Assembly: GCA_964458125.1 (NCBI GenBank)
Contig: CAYWHE010000009.1
Coordinates: forward strand, 1 to 35,343
Length of the DNA stretch: 35,343 nt
From: CAYWHE01 sp964458125
Lineage (GTDB): Bacteria > Bacteroidota > Bacteroidia > AKYH767-A > OLB10
Direction of reading: 5' to 3'
The position numbers and the translations under genes were made by a program. Positions 25,001-32,800 of this stretch are shown here, piece by piece; the first letter of the stretch is position 1, and the number at the start of each line of letters is the position of its first letter. Below the pieces are notes generated by a model, which was given only the letters and a program-made list of their open reading frames with translations, was not told the origin of the DNA and did not search any database.

Positions 25001-26486
25001 TGCTTTCGGATGTACGAAAACCAAGAATATTACCATTACCAACAGCAACGGTTTAGGTGTTAAACTCACCAGTCCAGTCTTTAATGGAGGTTGGAACATT
25101 AGCTGTAACGGCGGGTCTGACGGGTCTGCAACTGCATTACCCTTATACAGTACCGGTCCTTATTCCTTTATCTGGAGTACAGGGGCTACCACACAAACTA
25201 TTTCTGGTTTGGGCGCTGGCACCTATACCGTTACAGTAACCAATGGCGGATGTACGGCAACCGGCCAGATTACCCTGAAGCAGCCCAATCCACTTGCCAT
25301 TACCTTTGTTAAAACCAACGTCAGTTGCTTCGGCGGTGCAAACGGTACAGCAAAAGCCGTTAAAACCGGCGGTACCAACCCGGTAACCTATTCCTGGAAT
25401 ACCATTCCGGTTCAAACCACCCAGACCGCTACGGGATTATCAGCAGGGGTTTATACAGTGACCATTACAGATGCCAACGGATGTACGGCTGCAGCAAATG
25501 TGACAATTACCCAGCCTGCAGCAGGTCTGAGCGTCACAGGAGTTACCACCGATCTGAATTGTTTCAACATCAACACAGGAACAATCACCCTGACAGTGGC
25601 CGGCGGAACATCACCCTACACCTATCTTTGGTCAACGGGTGCCACCTCGAAAAACAGGACGGGACTTGCAGCAGGCACATACACCGTTACCGTAACGGAT
25701 TCAAAAGGTTGCGTAACATCTGCAACGTTTACCATCAATCAGCCGCCCGCATTGGTTGTTACCACAACCAAAACGAATGTCAGCTGTAACGGTGGAAACA
25801 ACGGAACGGCTACGGCCAATGCGTCCGGAGGAACACCTGGTTATACCTATTCCTGGAATACTGTTCCTGTTCAGACAAATGCAACGGCTACCGGCTTAAC
25901 GGCAGGGACAAAGACCTGTACGGTAACCGATACGAAGGGCTGTACGAAGACGGTTTCTGTTACGATCAACCAGCCTGCTGCAATCAGTATAGCCACAACC
26001 CAAACCAACGTTTCCACCAACGGTGGCAATGATGGCGCTGCAACTGCCAATCCATCAGGCGGTATTTCACCTTATGGCTATACCTGGAGCAACGGCGGAA
26101 CCACCCAGACTATTTCTGGTCTGACGGCTGGCGCTTATACCGTTATTGTAACGGATGCCAATGGTTGTACCAAATCCAAAACGGTTACGATCACCCAACC
26201 CGGACCAAGGATTTCCGGAAGCCTGGCAGAAGAGCTTTATTCGCTCAACCTGTTCCCGAATCCAAATAACGGGGTGTTTAGCCTGACCTTTGAATCCGAT
26301 AACCAATACCAGTATATGGTACAGGTCATCGATGTGACCGGCAGGATGGTTTATTCGAAGTCCTTCGCCACCAGCACTGGCGTCAACAAACAATCCTTCG
26401 ATTTCAGTTTGCTGCCGAAAGGCGTTTATATGATGAATGTGAATACCAATTCACAACACCGGATTATCAAGGTGGTCATCGAGTAA
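19086..26486 (+). CDS. Giant SprB-repeat surface protein 1 (2466 aa), T9SS cargo
   Basis: Domains in order: signal peptide (1 to about 34); a beta-sandwich domain (about 35-145, GEYGTWNGAVTGNTYTF); two CUB-like domains (about 148-265 and 272-390), both with CTHAGCG and GSYSTESGFDFITIY; an Ig/PKD-like domain (about 392-500); a nidogen-like sandwich (504-684, STNGFVTF, GIEDAAG, DAYRFTPV); a short Ig-like linker; then 17 SprB-type repeats (742-2373). Repeats 5 and 6 are interrupted by jelly-roll domains (1075-1243 and 1324-1489). A sorting domain (about 2380-2466, LFPNPNNGVFSLTF) ends the protein. SprB of Flavobacterium is a mobile gliding adhesin with the same repeat family. Adhesion or motility is the likely role, but no gliding genes are nearby. 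No enzyme motif is seen. A strong terminator follows. Confidence 0.9.
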   Translation: MKQTSYIKSAVLISRWVICILLVGGLFSSSSYGQCIQGSAFGTQTLSASVGGSATIGCNFAGEYGTWNGAVTGNTYTFTSTVGTDYLTISTAPGGPGIAFGTQPLVWTSTITGTIYVHVSTNAACGTAGSCRDITGTTTALAPVVVLTPYTGSNSIPCGQASTLCTHAGCGATYSTFADGHTIINAANSAVVNINGSYSTESGFDFITIYNGSGTGGTIAFGPVSGSGIINFTGVPGQTYTIRFTSDVSINSTGYNLAVTYTGSCLPPSLLVPFTGSNSNPCGTNVTLCTHAGCGLNYSPNADGNTVLLSGGTAVININGSYSTESGFDFITIYSGAGTGGPIVFGPVSGTGVINYTGLPGQILTVRFTSDVSVQSTGFSLAVSYSGLCALPCLISASATASPAAICAGGSSTLTANAAGNNGAVSYLWSTSATTQSISASSAGVYTVTVTDAVPAGCTASATVQLTVNPVPSVSATANPTSVACASQTVQLTASPTPTCLPNYTLAPISYSPVTGTPIQGPIGDDALSAGIPIGFNFPFYCGTKSTIYISTNGFVTFDPLAGSGCCAGQTLPNAFSPNDLIALAWTDLYAPNPGMIMYYNLTSPNRFVVEYNGVYHCCSAPAQVTGQIILYQDGTIEVHSTSILANGTMTQGIEDAAGSNGTAVSGRNGVSFSATNDAYRFTPVVTPGYSWSPNAGMTGSNTFNPTVTGISSTTIFTVTATNEFGCTATATTQVTFNPVTASCSGTDNVCFGGSTGTAAVVPGGGSPGYTFTWSNGSTTASISGLTAGTYCVTVTDINGCTGTCCYTVNQPTAVSATAVSTNASCPFCPDGTVSISSVSGGTPGYTFTNLTGLLPGNYCITVTDANGCTGTACATVGAAGCTMSANASQTSAVSCFGGNNGSALSAPTGGIIGPLTYLWSNGATTAAIGSLSAGTYTVIVNDLGSGCVDQGTVTITQPSLLTASCSGTNNICNGGTSGTASVVAGGGTLPYSYVWSNGGTDASQSGLSAGTYCVTVTDANGCTATCCYTVTQPAAIAVSSTVTNITQCSYSTTGGINISVSGGTPGTPSPLPPLTYDFDASLQGWTTGIAGTLCFTGASVPSTWNSQAFGFSGQSYGTTSVGGEHTYIQSPVINLPASLTLTAKSWSNNEPGYIYPGCTGYDVEYVEYSTDGGTTWTPFFTTNQANLHGSNLATWSTLSYTVPITPTSNGRIRFRYDNADGCCGGSGINNGWYIDDVSISQGLSSPYSFVWSNGATTEDLSNVGAGVYTVTITDGNGCTTTASYTITAPPAIAISGTTVNTCTPGGNGDVNISISGGTPLSNYVYNFNGSLQGWTTGIAGAMCFGASGPSTWINQAFGFSGQSYGTTSVGGEHSYIQSPIITLPSTLSLSAKSWSNNEPGFSYPSCTGYDVEFVEYSTDGGATWTPFFTTNQANLHGSNMSVWNTLSYTASITPTSNGRIRFRYDNADGCCGGSGTNNGWYIDDVTISAPPGGYYFLWSNGATTEDLSGVPAGTYTVTVTDANGCTSTASYTILAPAVALSATCGGTNALCNGDANGSASVTAADGIPPYSYNWSNGSTNSSISGLIAGTYCVTVTDAMGCSAICCYTVTEPAVLLASCSGTNALCNGDANGTAAVSESGGTGPYSYLWSNGGNTNSITGLLAGTYCVTVTDANGCTATCCYTVTEPAVLLTLTAQTNVSCFGGSDGMATANPTGGTAPYSYAWSNGSTSQTTTGLSAGTYSVIVTDANLCTTLASVIITEPPQLVISETHVDVSCNGGGNGSIDLTLVGGTPPFTFLWSNGATTEDLVNLSSSTYFVTITEANGCTSALSVTVTQPTALAAGFVVTNVTCFSAGSIDLTTSGGTPGYSWLWSNGATTEDISGLTTGTYTVVITDANGCSITKSKTVGLTNTLVISAVVSNASCGLPNGSATVTVTGGTAPYTYAWATVPVQTTATATGLSAGVVSVTVTDAFGCTKTKNITITNSNGLGVKLTSPVFNGGWNISCNGGSDGSATALPLYSTGPYSFIWSTGATTQTISGLGAGTYTVTVTNGGCTATGQITLKQPNPLAITFVKTNVSCFGGANGTAKAVKTGGTNPVTYSWNTIPVQTTQTATGLSAGVYTVTITDANGCTAAANVTITQPAAGLSVTGVTTDLNCFNINTGTITLTVAGGTSPYTYLWSTGATSKNRTGLAAGTYTVTVTDSKGCVTSATFTINQPPALVVTTTKTNVSCNGGNNGTATANASGGTPGYTYSWNTVPVQTNATATGLTAGTKTCTVTDTKGCTKTVSVTINQPAAISIATTQTNVSTNGGNDGAATANPSGGISPYGYTWSNGGTTQTISGLTAGAYTVIVTDANGCTKSKTVTITQPGPRISGSLAEELYSLNLFPNPNNGVFSLTFESDNQYQYMVQVIDVTGRMVYSKSFATSTGVNKQSFDFSLLPKGVYMMNVNTNSQHRIIKVVIE
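19527..20255 (+). repeat. Tandem CUB-like domain duplication in giant protein 1
   Basis: Two copies about 372 bp (124 residues) apart, starting near 19527 and 19899. Shared strings are PCG, TLCTHAGCG, INGSYSTESGFDFITIY, GTGG, FGPVSG, and FTSDVS with STG. Paired cysteines are kept in both. The repeat encodes two adjacent binding modules. Confidence 0.8.
21309..26204 (+). repeat. 17-copy SprB-type repeat array of giant protein 1
   Basis: About 75-residue units with the core GG-x-PY-x-Y-x-WSNG, a Gly-x-x-AG-x-Y strand, VTVTDANGC and a closing TITQP. Copies 1, 4, 7 and 8 carry the six-cysteine pattern described under findings. Copies 12, 14 and 16 carry a WNTVPVQTT variant in place of WSNGATT. 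Copies 5 and 6 contain inserted domains. The units are conserved mostly at protein level, with many synonymous differences. Confidence 0.88.
22191..23699 (+). repeat. Duplicated composite unit: SprB repeat with nested jelly-roll domain
   Basis: Copy A is 22191-22958 and copy B 22959-23699; the matching inserted segments are 747 bp apart. Each is a SprB repeat broken after SGGTP by a 166-169-residue domain (22308-22814 and 23055-23552) and resumed with WSNGATTEDLS. The inserts share SLQGWTTGIAG, QSYGTTSVGGEH, SWSNNEPG, RFRYDNADGCCGGSG and NGWYIDDV. The last of these is typical of MAM-like and choice-of-anchor J jelly-rolls. DNA identity is clearly higher here than between ordinary repeats. Confidence 0.85.
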
Positions 26487-26500
26487 ACCGAACGGTTTTA

Positions 26501-26539
26501 AAAATAAAATCCCGGCCCAAAAGGCCGGGATTTTATTTT
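26501..26539. terminator. Terminator after giant gene 1
   Basis: A perfect 17-bp stem: 26501-26517 (AAAATAAAATCCCGGCC) with 26523-26539, loop CAAAA. The GC core is flanked by A and T tracts on both sides, so it could work in both directions. It lies 14 nt after the stop codon. Confidence 0.92.
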
Positions 26540-26858
26540 AGGTCAGTTTTTATTTCTATGTGAAAGGGTATTCAAAATGCAACCTTAAAGAATCCTGAAT
26601 TTTTACCCTGAAAAACAGGGGGTTCAAAAAAATTAGTTGAACCTGTAAAATTCATTTTGTATCTTAGTGGAATAAATTGCGATTTACCCATGCCAGGGAT
26701 GCCGTATCTTCTCATCCTGTTCCGAGCCCAGTAGCATAAAGACCGTTGTTTCCCCGTCCTGCACAGTTCCGGCAGGTTCTGAACCACCTCCACAAAAGCT
26801 GTTCATCCGAGTCCATTTTCGCTTTCCTGCTGCCATAACGATCACGAATATACCAGCT
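26540..26858. promoter_or_regulatory. Intergenic region upstream of giant gene 2 with two nested inverted repeats
   Basis: No gene is visible. CCCTG-AAAAA-CAGGG (26606-26620) is followed directly by GGTTCAA-N9-TTGAACC (26621-26643). Just after them, TATCTTAG at 26660-26667 (seven of eight to TAnnTTTG), with GTTG 20 nt upstream, may be a promoter. That would give a leader of about 185 nt. Promoter confidence is low; the repeats are seen directly. Confidence 0.35.
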
Positions 26859-29800
26859 ATGAATAACCTGAAATTCCAGTTTATGCCTCCATTGAATAAT
26901 TTTGCAAAAGTTCTCCTTGCCATTGTAGTATTCTTCTCCCTTGCTCAAAAAAATGCAACAGGGCAGGCGAATCAATATGCATTTTCAACTTCAGGAGGAA
27001 TATCCCTGCAAACTTTAAGTTCACCGGCTGTGCTGATTGGAAGCGGGGTGGATAATTCATCTTCCCCCTTGACCAATATCGGGTTCAATTTTGATTTTGG
27101 AGGCTCCAATTACACCCAGTTTTCTGTTTCCAGCAATGGTTTGCTATGTTTAGGCAGTGTGGCCAACAGCAGCGGAAGCATCAATACTGCTACGGCCGCC
27201 CCCTACCCGGTCATCATGCCCCTTCTGGACGACCTGATAACGGGAACCGATGGGAACGTTCAGTACCAGTTACTGGATACCGCACCCCACCGTATCCTGG
27301 TTGTGGAATGGAATGTCAAAAACTGCTGCGTCAATAATCCTGCAAATAAACGTTTTCAGGTCTGGCTTTTTGAAGGCAGCAACCTGATTGCCCTGGTTTA
27401 CGGCAGCGGCGGCTTGATGCTGAGCGCGGCTGTTGGAATTGCTACCGGATCCTCCAACTTTAACGGCGTCATAACCCACAATTCCAGCAACAGTACCGTA
27501 ACAGCACAGGACACCAATACCGTATGGCCCGGAAACGGCAGGGCCTATTTCTTTAATTGCAACGCCTCGACAGCTTTTCATAAATTCAGCACGATACAGG
27601 GAACAAGCCTGCAATCGTTGAGTTCTCCCGTTACTCTTTTTGGACCAGGTAATGATGATGTTTCATCGGTTCTGACCAATATTGGGTTTACCTTCAATAT
27701 GAACGGTGTAAATTATTCCCAGTTCTCCGTTTCCAGTAATGGCATATTAACGCTTGGCGTACAGGCCAATTTTGATTTTGAAAATTCGACCAATAATATC
27801 GGGACTTACCCTGCCATCATGCCCTTGTTTGATGACCTGAATACCGCCTCCAATGGGAATATCCGGTATAAATTAAAGGGAACTGCTCCAAACCGCATAC
27901 TTGTCGTGGAATGGAACGTGGAGAATTGTTGTGGGGGTACCTTTAATAAGACCTTCCAGGTTTGTCTTTTTGAAACGAGCAACATCATCATGATCATATA
28001 TGGAAGCGGAACGGCTATGGCCTCTTCCACGGTTGGGGTCGCGAATACTGACGCACATTATACGGATGTCAATACAACGGACCATACCGCATTTTCCAAC
28101 ATCTTCCAGGATAACAATGTGGATTGGCCGGGAACCGGAAGGGCCTATATTTTTACGCCCCAGTGCGGCGCACAATGCGCACTTACGGTGTCTGCAGCCG
28201 CATCAGCATCAGCGGTTTGCCCGGGGTCTTCAACAAGTCTGACTGCCACGCCTGCCGCTAATAATGGAAGTGTAACCTATCTTTGGCAACCCGGAAATTT
28301 AACGGGAGCGGTTGTCAATGTTAGTCCGTTATCGGCCACCACTTATACGGTGACCGCAACGGATGCTGCCCCTGCCGGTTGCACGGCAACGGCGACCATT
28401 CAAATCGGTATGCTGGCTGTTCCTGTTGTTAACGTTTCCGCAACTCCCTCTTCTCTTTGCGGACCGGTTGCCGGAAGCTCCCAACTTTTGGCAAGCCCTT
28501 TCCCGACCTGCATACAGGATTACACCGTTGGATCCATTCCGTTTAATCCTCTATCCGGAACCGAAACCACCGTGACCTTAGCAGATGACGAGGTCAGTTC
28601 AGCCCTGCCTATCGGATTTAATTTCAGTTTTTACTGCTCAGCAGTCAGTACTTTTTACATATCCTCAAACGGGTTTATTACCTTCAATAACGGTTCAAGT
28701 GATGGTTGCTGCGAGGGTGGATCATTGCCAAACGGAGACCCCCTGTTATCCAATCTGGTTGCCGGAGCCTGGAACGACCTGGACCCTTCCTCGCAAGGTA
28801 CCATTTCTTATTTTACAACCGGATCCCCGCCGTTTAGAAAGTGTGTCATTAAATTTGCCAATGTTGCCCATTTAAATACACCCAATCCGGTAACTTTTCA
28901 AATTATCCTTTACGAAACAACGAATTTCATTGAAATTCATTCCACCTCCATCATCGGGACCGGTTCACCACATACGCAAGGAGTGGAAAATAACGGGGGG
29001 TTGATTGCAACCACCACCCCAGGCCGCAACGGGCAGTCATTTACAGCCGCCAATGATGCCTATCGGTTCACGCCTAAAGCCACCGTGAGTTATAACTGGA
29101 CACCGGCAGCAAATCTGAATAGTCCGTTTATCAATAATCCTGTTTCTTCAGGCTTGACGGCAAATACCATTTACACCGTAACCGGTACGAATGCTTCAGG
29201 TTGCAGTTCAACCGCTACAGTTCTGGTGCAGGTTAAAACGGTTTCTGCATCCTGCAGCGGGTCACCGGTTTCCTGCCTGGCAGCCAACACCGGAACTGCT
29301 TCCGTATCAGCCAGCGGTGGCACTGCACCATTTGGTTATTTATGGAGTAATGGCGGAACCACATCTTCCATCAGCAACCTGGTTGCAGGAACCTATTGCG
29401 TCACGGTGACCGATGCTGCCGGATGTACAGGTACATGCTGTTATACGGTATCTCCACCATTATCCGTAACCGCTTCCTGCTCCGGAACACCAATATCCTG
29501 TGCCGGAGGCAGTAACGGTTCCGCCTTTGTAACAGCATCTGGTGGTACACCGGGGTATTCGTATGCCTGGAGTAACGGTGGCACCTTGTCAGCGATAAGC
29601 GGATTAGCACCCGGAACTTATTGTGTAACCGTAACGGATATCAATAATTGTACGGCCACCTGCTGTTATATAGTCACGCAGCCAACAACCCTGTTGGTTT
29701 CCTGCTCAGGCAACAATGTTTCCTGTTTCGGAGGAAATAACGGAACAGTCTCAGCTGCCGGTACCGGGGGCACCCCAGGTTATTCCTACACATGGAGCAA

Positions 29801-32800
29801 CGGGGCCTCTACGGCCTCCATCAGTAACCTGATAGCTGGAAATTATTGCGTGACCATGACGGATCTGAATGGTTGCACGGCTACCTGCTGTTATACGGTG
29901 ACGCAACCTGCCAATGCTGTTTCCGTCACCTGTTCCGGCAGCAATGTCAGTTGCTTCGGTGGAAATAACGGTTCTGCATCAGCCGTTGCTGCAGATGGCA
30001 CACCCGGTTATAGTTACCTGTGGAGCAATGGTAATACAACAGCTCTCATCACCGGACTGACAGCCGGCTTGTATTGTGTAACGGTTACCGATGCCAATGG
30101 CTGTACAGTCTCCAGTTGTTACCAGGTTACCCAGCCGAACTTCCCTTTATCAGTTACCTGCGGCGGAACCAATATTTTGTGTTTCGGAAATGCAACGGGT
30201 ACTGTCTCGCTTACCGTTAACGGAGGAACCCCCGCTTACAGTTTTGCATGGAGTAACGGTGCCACCACGCAGAATCAAGCAGGTCTGCCGGCCGGAACAT
30301 ACTGCGTTACAGTTACCGATGCCGCTGGCTGTACAATTAGTTGCTGCTATACCGTATCACAACCCTCACAGTTAATCGCCAGCTGCTCTGGAACGGGTAC
30401 TTTATGTCCCGGATCAGGTTCAGGTACAGCCTCCGTTATTGCCTCCGGAGGCCGGCCGGGATATACCTACCTGTGGAGTAACGGATCTACTGGTTTGTCC
30501 ATATTGGGCCTTTCCGCCGGCACCTATTGTGTCACCGTAACGGATGATAACGGATGTACCACTTCCTGTTGCTATACCGTATCCGACCCGACTCCGGTTT
30601 CTGCCACCTGCAGCGGCACTGCGGTATCCTGCTTCAATGGCTCGAATGGAACCGTTTCGGTGCTGGCCACGGGCGGTACACCAGGTTATACCTACAATTG
30701 GAGCAATGGCTCCACCAAGCAAACTCCAAACTTCCTTGCTGCAGGAACATACTGTGTTACTGTTTCAGATGCCAACGGATGTACCGCTACCTGCTGCTAT
30801 ACCGTTACTCAACCTGCCCTGCCTTTAACTGCAATATGTTCAGGCACTGCTGTTACCTGCACAGGCGCGAATAATGGAAATGCAGCGGTTAATGCAACGG
30901 GAGGCACCTCCCCTTATTTATTTGCCTGGAGTAATGGGGCCACCAATTCTTCCATTTCCGGATTGGATGCCGGAAATTATTGCGTTACCGTTACCGATGC
31001 CAATGGCTGTACGGCCACCTGTTGTTTTACGGTTACCCAACCTTCTTTACCCGTTTCAGCCTTCTGTTCCGGCATTCCTGTCTCCTGTTTTGGAGGCTCT
31101 GACGGAACAGCATCCGTAACAACCGGCGGTGGAACACCCGGTTATTCCTATTTCTGGAGCAATGGAGGTACTTCTTCTTCCATAAATGGTTTGCCTGCCG
31201 GTAATTATTGCGTTACCGTTACCGATGCCAACGGTTGTACCGCTTCCTGTTGCTATACTGTTTCAGGACCGGCTTCTCCCCTTTCCGCCTCCTGTTTGGG
31301 AACCAACCTGACCTGTACAGGCTCTGCAGACGGAACTGCTGCCGTTACCGCCGGAGGCGGAACCCCGGGCTATATTTATAACTGGAATAACGGGGCCACC
31401 ACGGCATCCGTTTCCGGCCTGTCTGCAGGAAATTATTGTGTAACGGTGACAGATGCCAATGGCTGTACTGCTACCTGCTGTTATTCGGTTTCCCAACCTG
31501 CATTTCCACTAACCGCATCCTGTTCAGGTACCCATGTAACTTGCCCTGGAGGCAATGACGGTTCGGCCTCGGTATCATCAACCGGAGGAACGCCCATCTA
31601 TTCCTATTCCTGGAGCAACGGAGGAACCAATTCATCCGTTTCAGGATTATCCGCCGGAAATTATTGTGTCACCGTGACCGATGCCAATGGCTGCACCGCT
31701 AACTGCTGTTTTGTCGTTACGCAACCGAATGCACTTTTGATTTCCTCAACAGGAAGTTCCATTTGTACCGGTTCTTCGAATGGAAGCATTTCCATACTTG
31801 TTAGCGGAGGCACGCCGGCCTATAATTTCGCCTGGAACAACGGCTCCTCAACACAAAATCAAACCGGCCTGGTATCAGGCAACTATACCGTAACAGTAAC
31901 CGATGCTAACGGTTGTACATCATCAGCTGCAGAGACAGTGAATGCGATTCCGCTGCCTTCCGTCTTTACAGTTACCGGTGGAGGTACTTACTGTTCCGTT
32001 CCGGGTACAGGTGTACTGCTTGGTTTAAGCGGCAGCCAGAACGGCATTACTTATCAGCTTCAGCTCAATGGCAACTCCAATATTGGAAGTCCGCAACCAG
32101 GTAATGGAAATCCTCTGAATTTTGGACTTCAGACCAGCATTGGAAATTATACGGTTATGGCCACAGACACCATCAGCGGTTGCACCAATACCATGTCGGG
32201 AACGGTGCCGGTTGCCGTTACTGCGGCCTCCAACTGGTATCTTGACAATGACAGTGACAGCTATTATGCAGGAAGTCCGGTTTTAGCCTGTAACAGCCCT
32301 GGTTCCGGGTATACACAAACCGTTACAGGAGGCAATGATTGCAATGACAGCGATCCACTGATCAATCCCGGGCAGGCGGAAATCTGCGGAAACGGCCTGG
32401 ATGACAACTGCAACGGCAGTATTGATGAAGGTTGCTGCAATATCAGCCTGAGCGGTGTCGTAACAAACGTTTCCTGCACCTCTGTGAATAACGGAAGCAT
32501 CCAGGTAACTTCATCCAATTCCAGTGGTACAGCTTCCTATACCTGGAGCAATGGTGCAACCACCCAGGATATTTCCGGTTTAACCGCCGGATCGTATACA
32601 GTTACCGTTACCTATGGGCCCGGATGTTCACAAACTCAAAACTTTACTGTCAACCAGGCCAGTTCCTTCGGCGTGAATGGGGTTGTTACCCCTGTTGCCT
32701 GCAAAGGAGCCAGTACCGGCAGCATCCTGATATCCATGAGCGGCGGCATACCGCCGTTCACCTTCCTTTGGAACAATGGAAATACTTCACAGAACAGGCT

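Noticed and set aside
21309..31730. Regular 225-bp periodicity that might suggest a CRISPR or satellite array
   Set aside because: The period equals 75 codons, the frame is open throughout, and third-base variation shows a protein-coding repeat.
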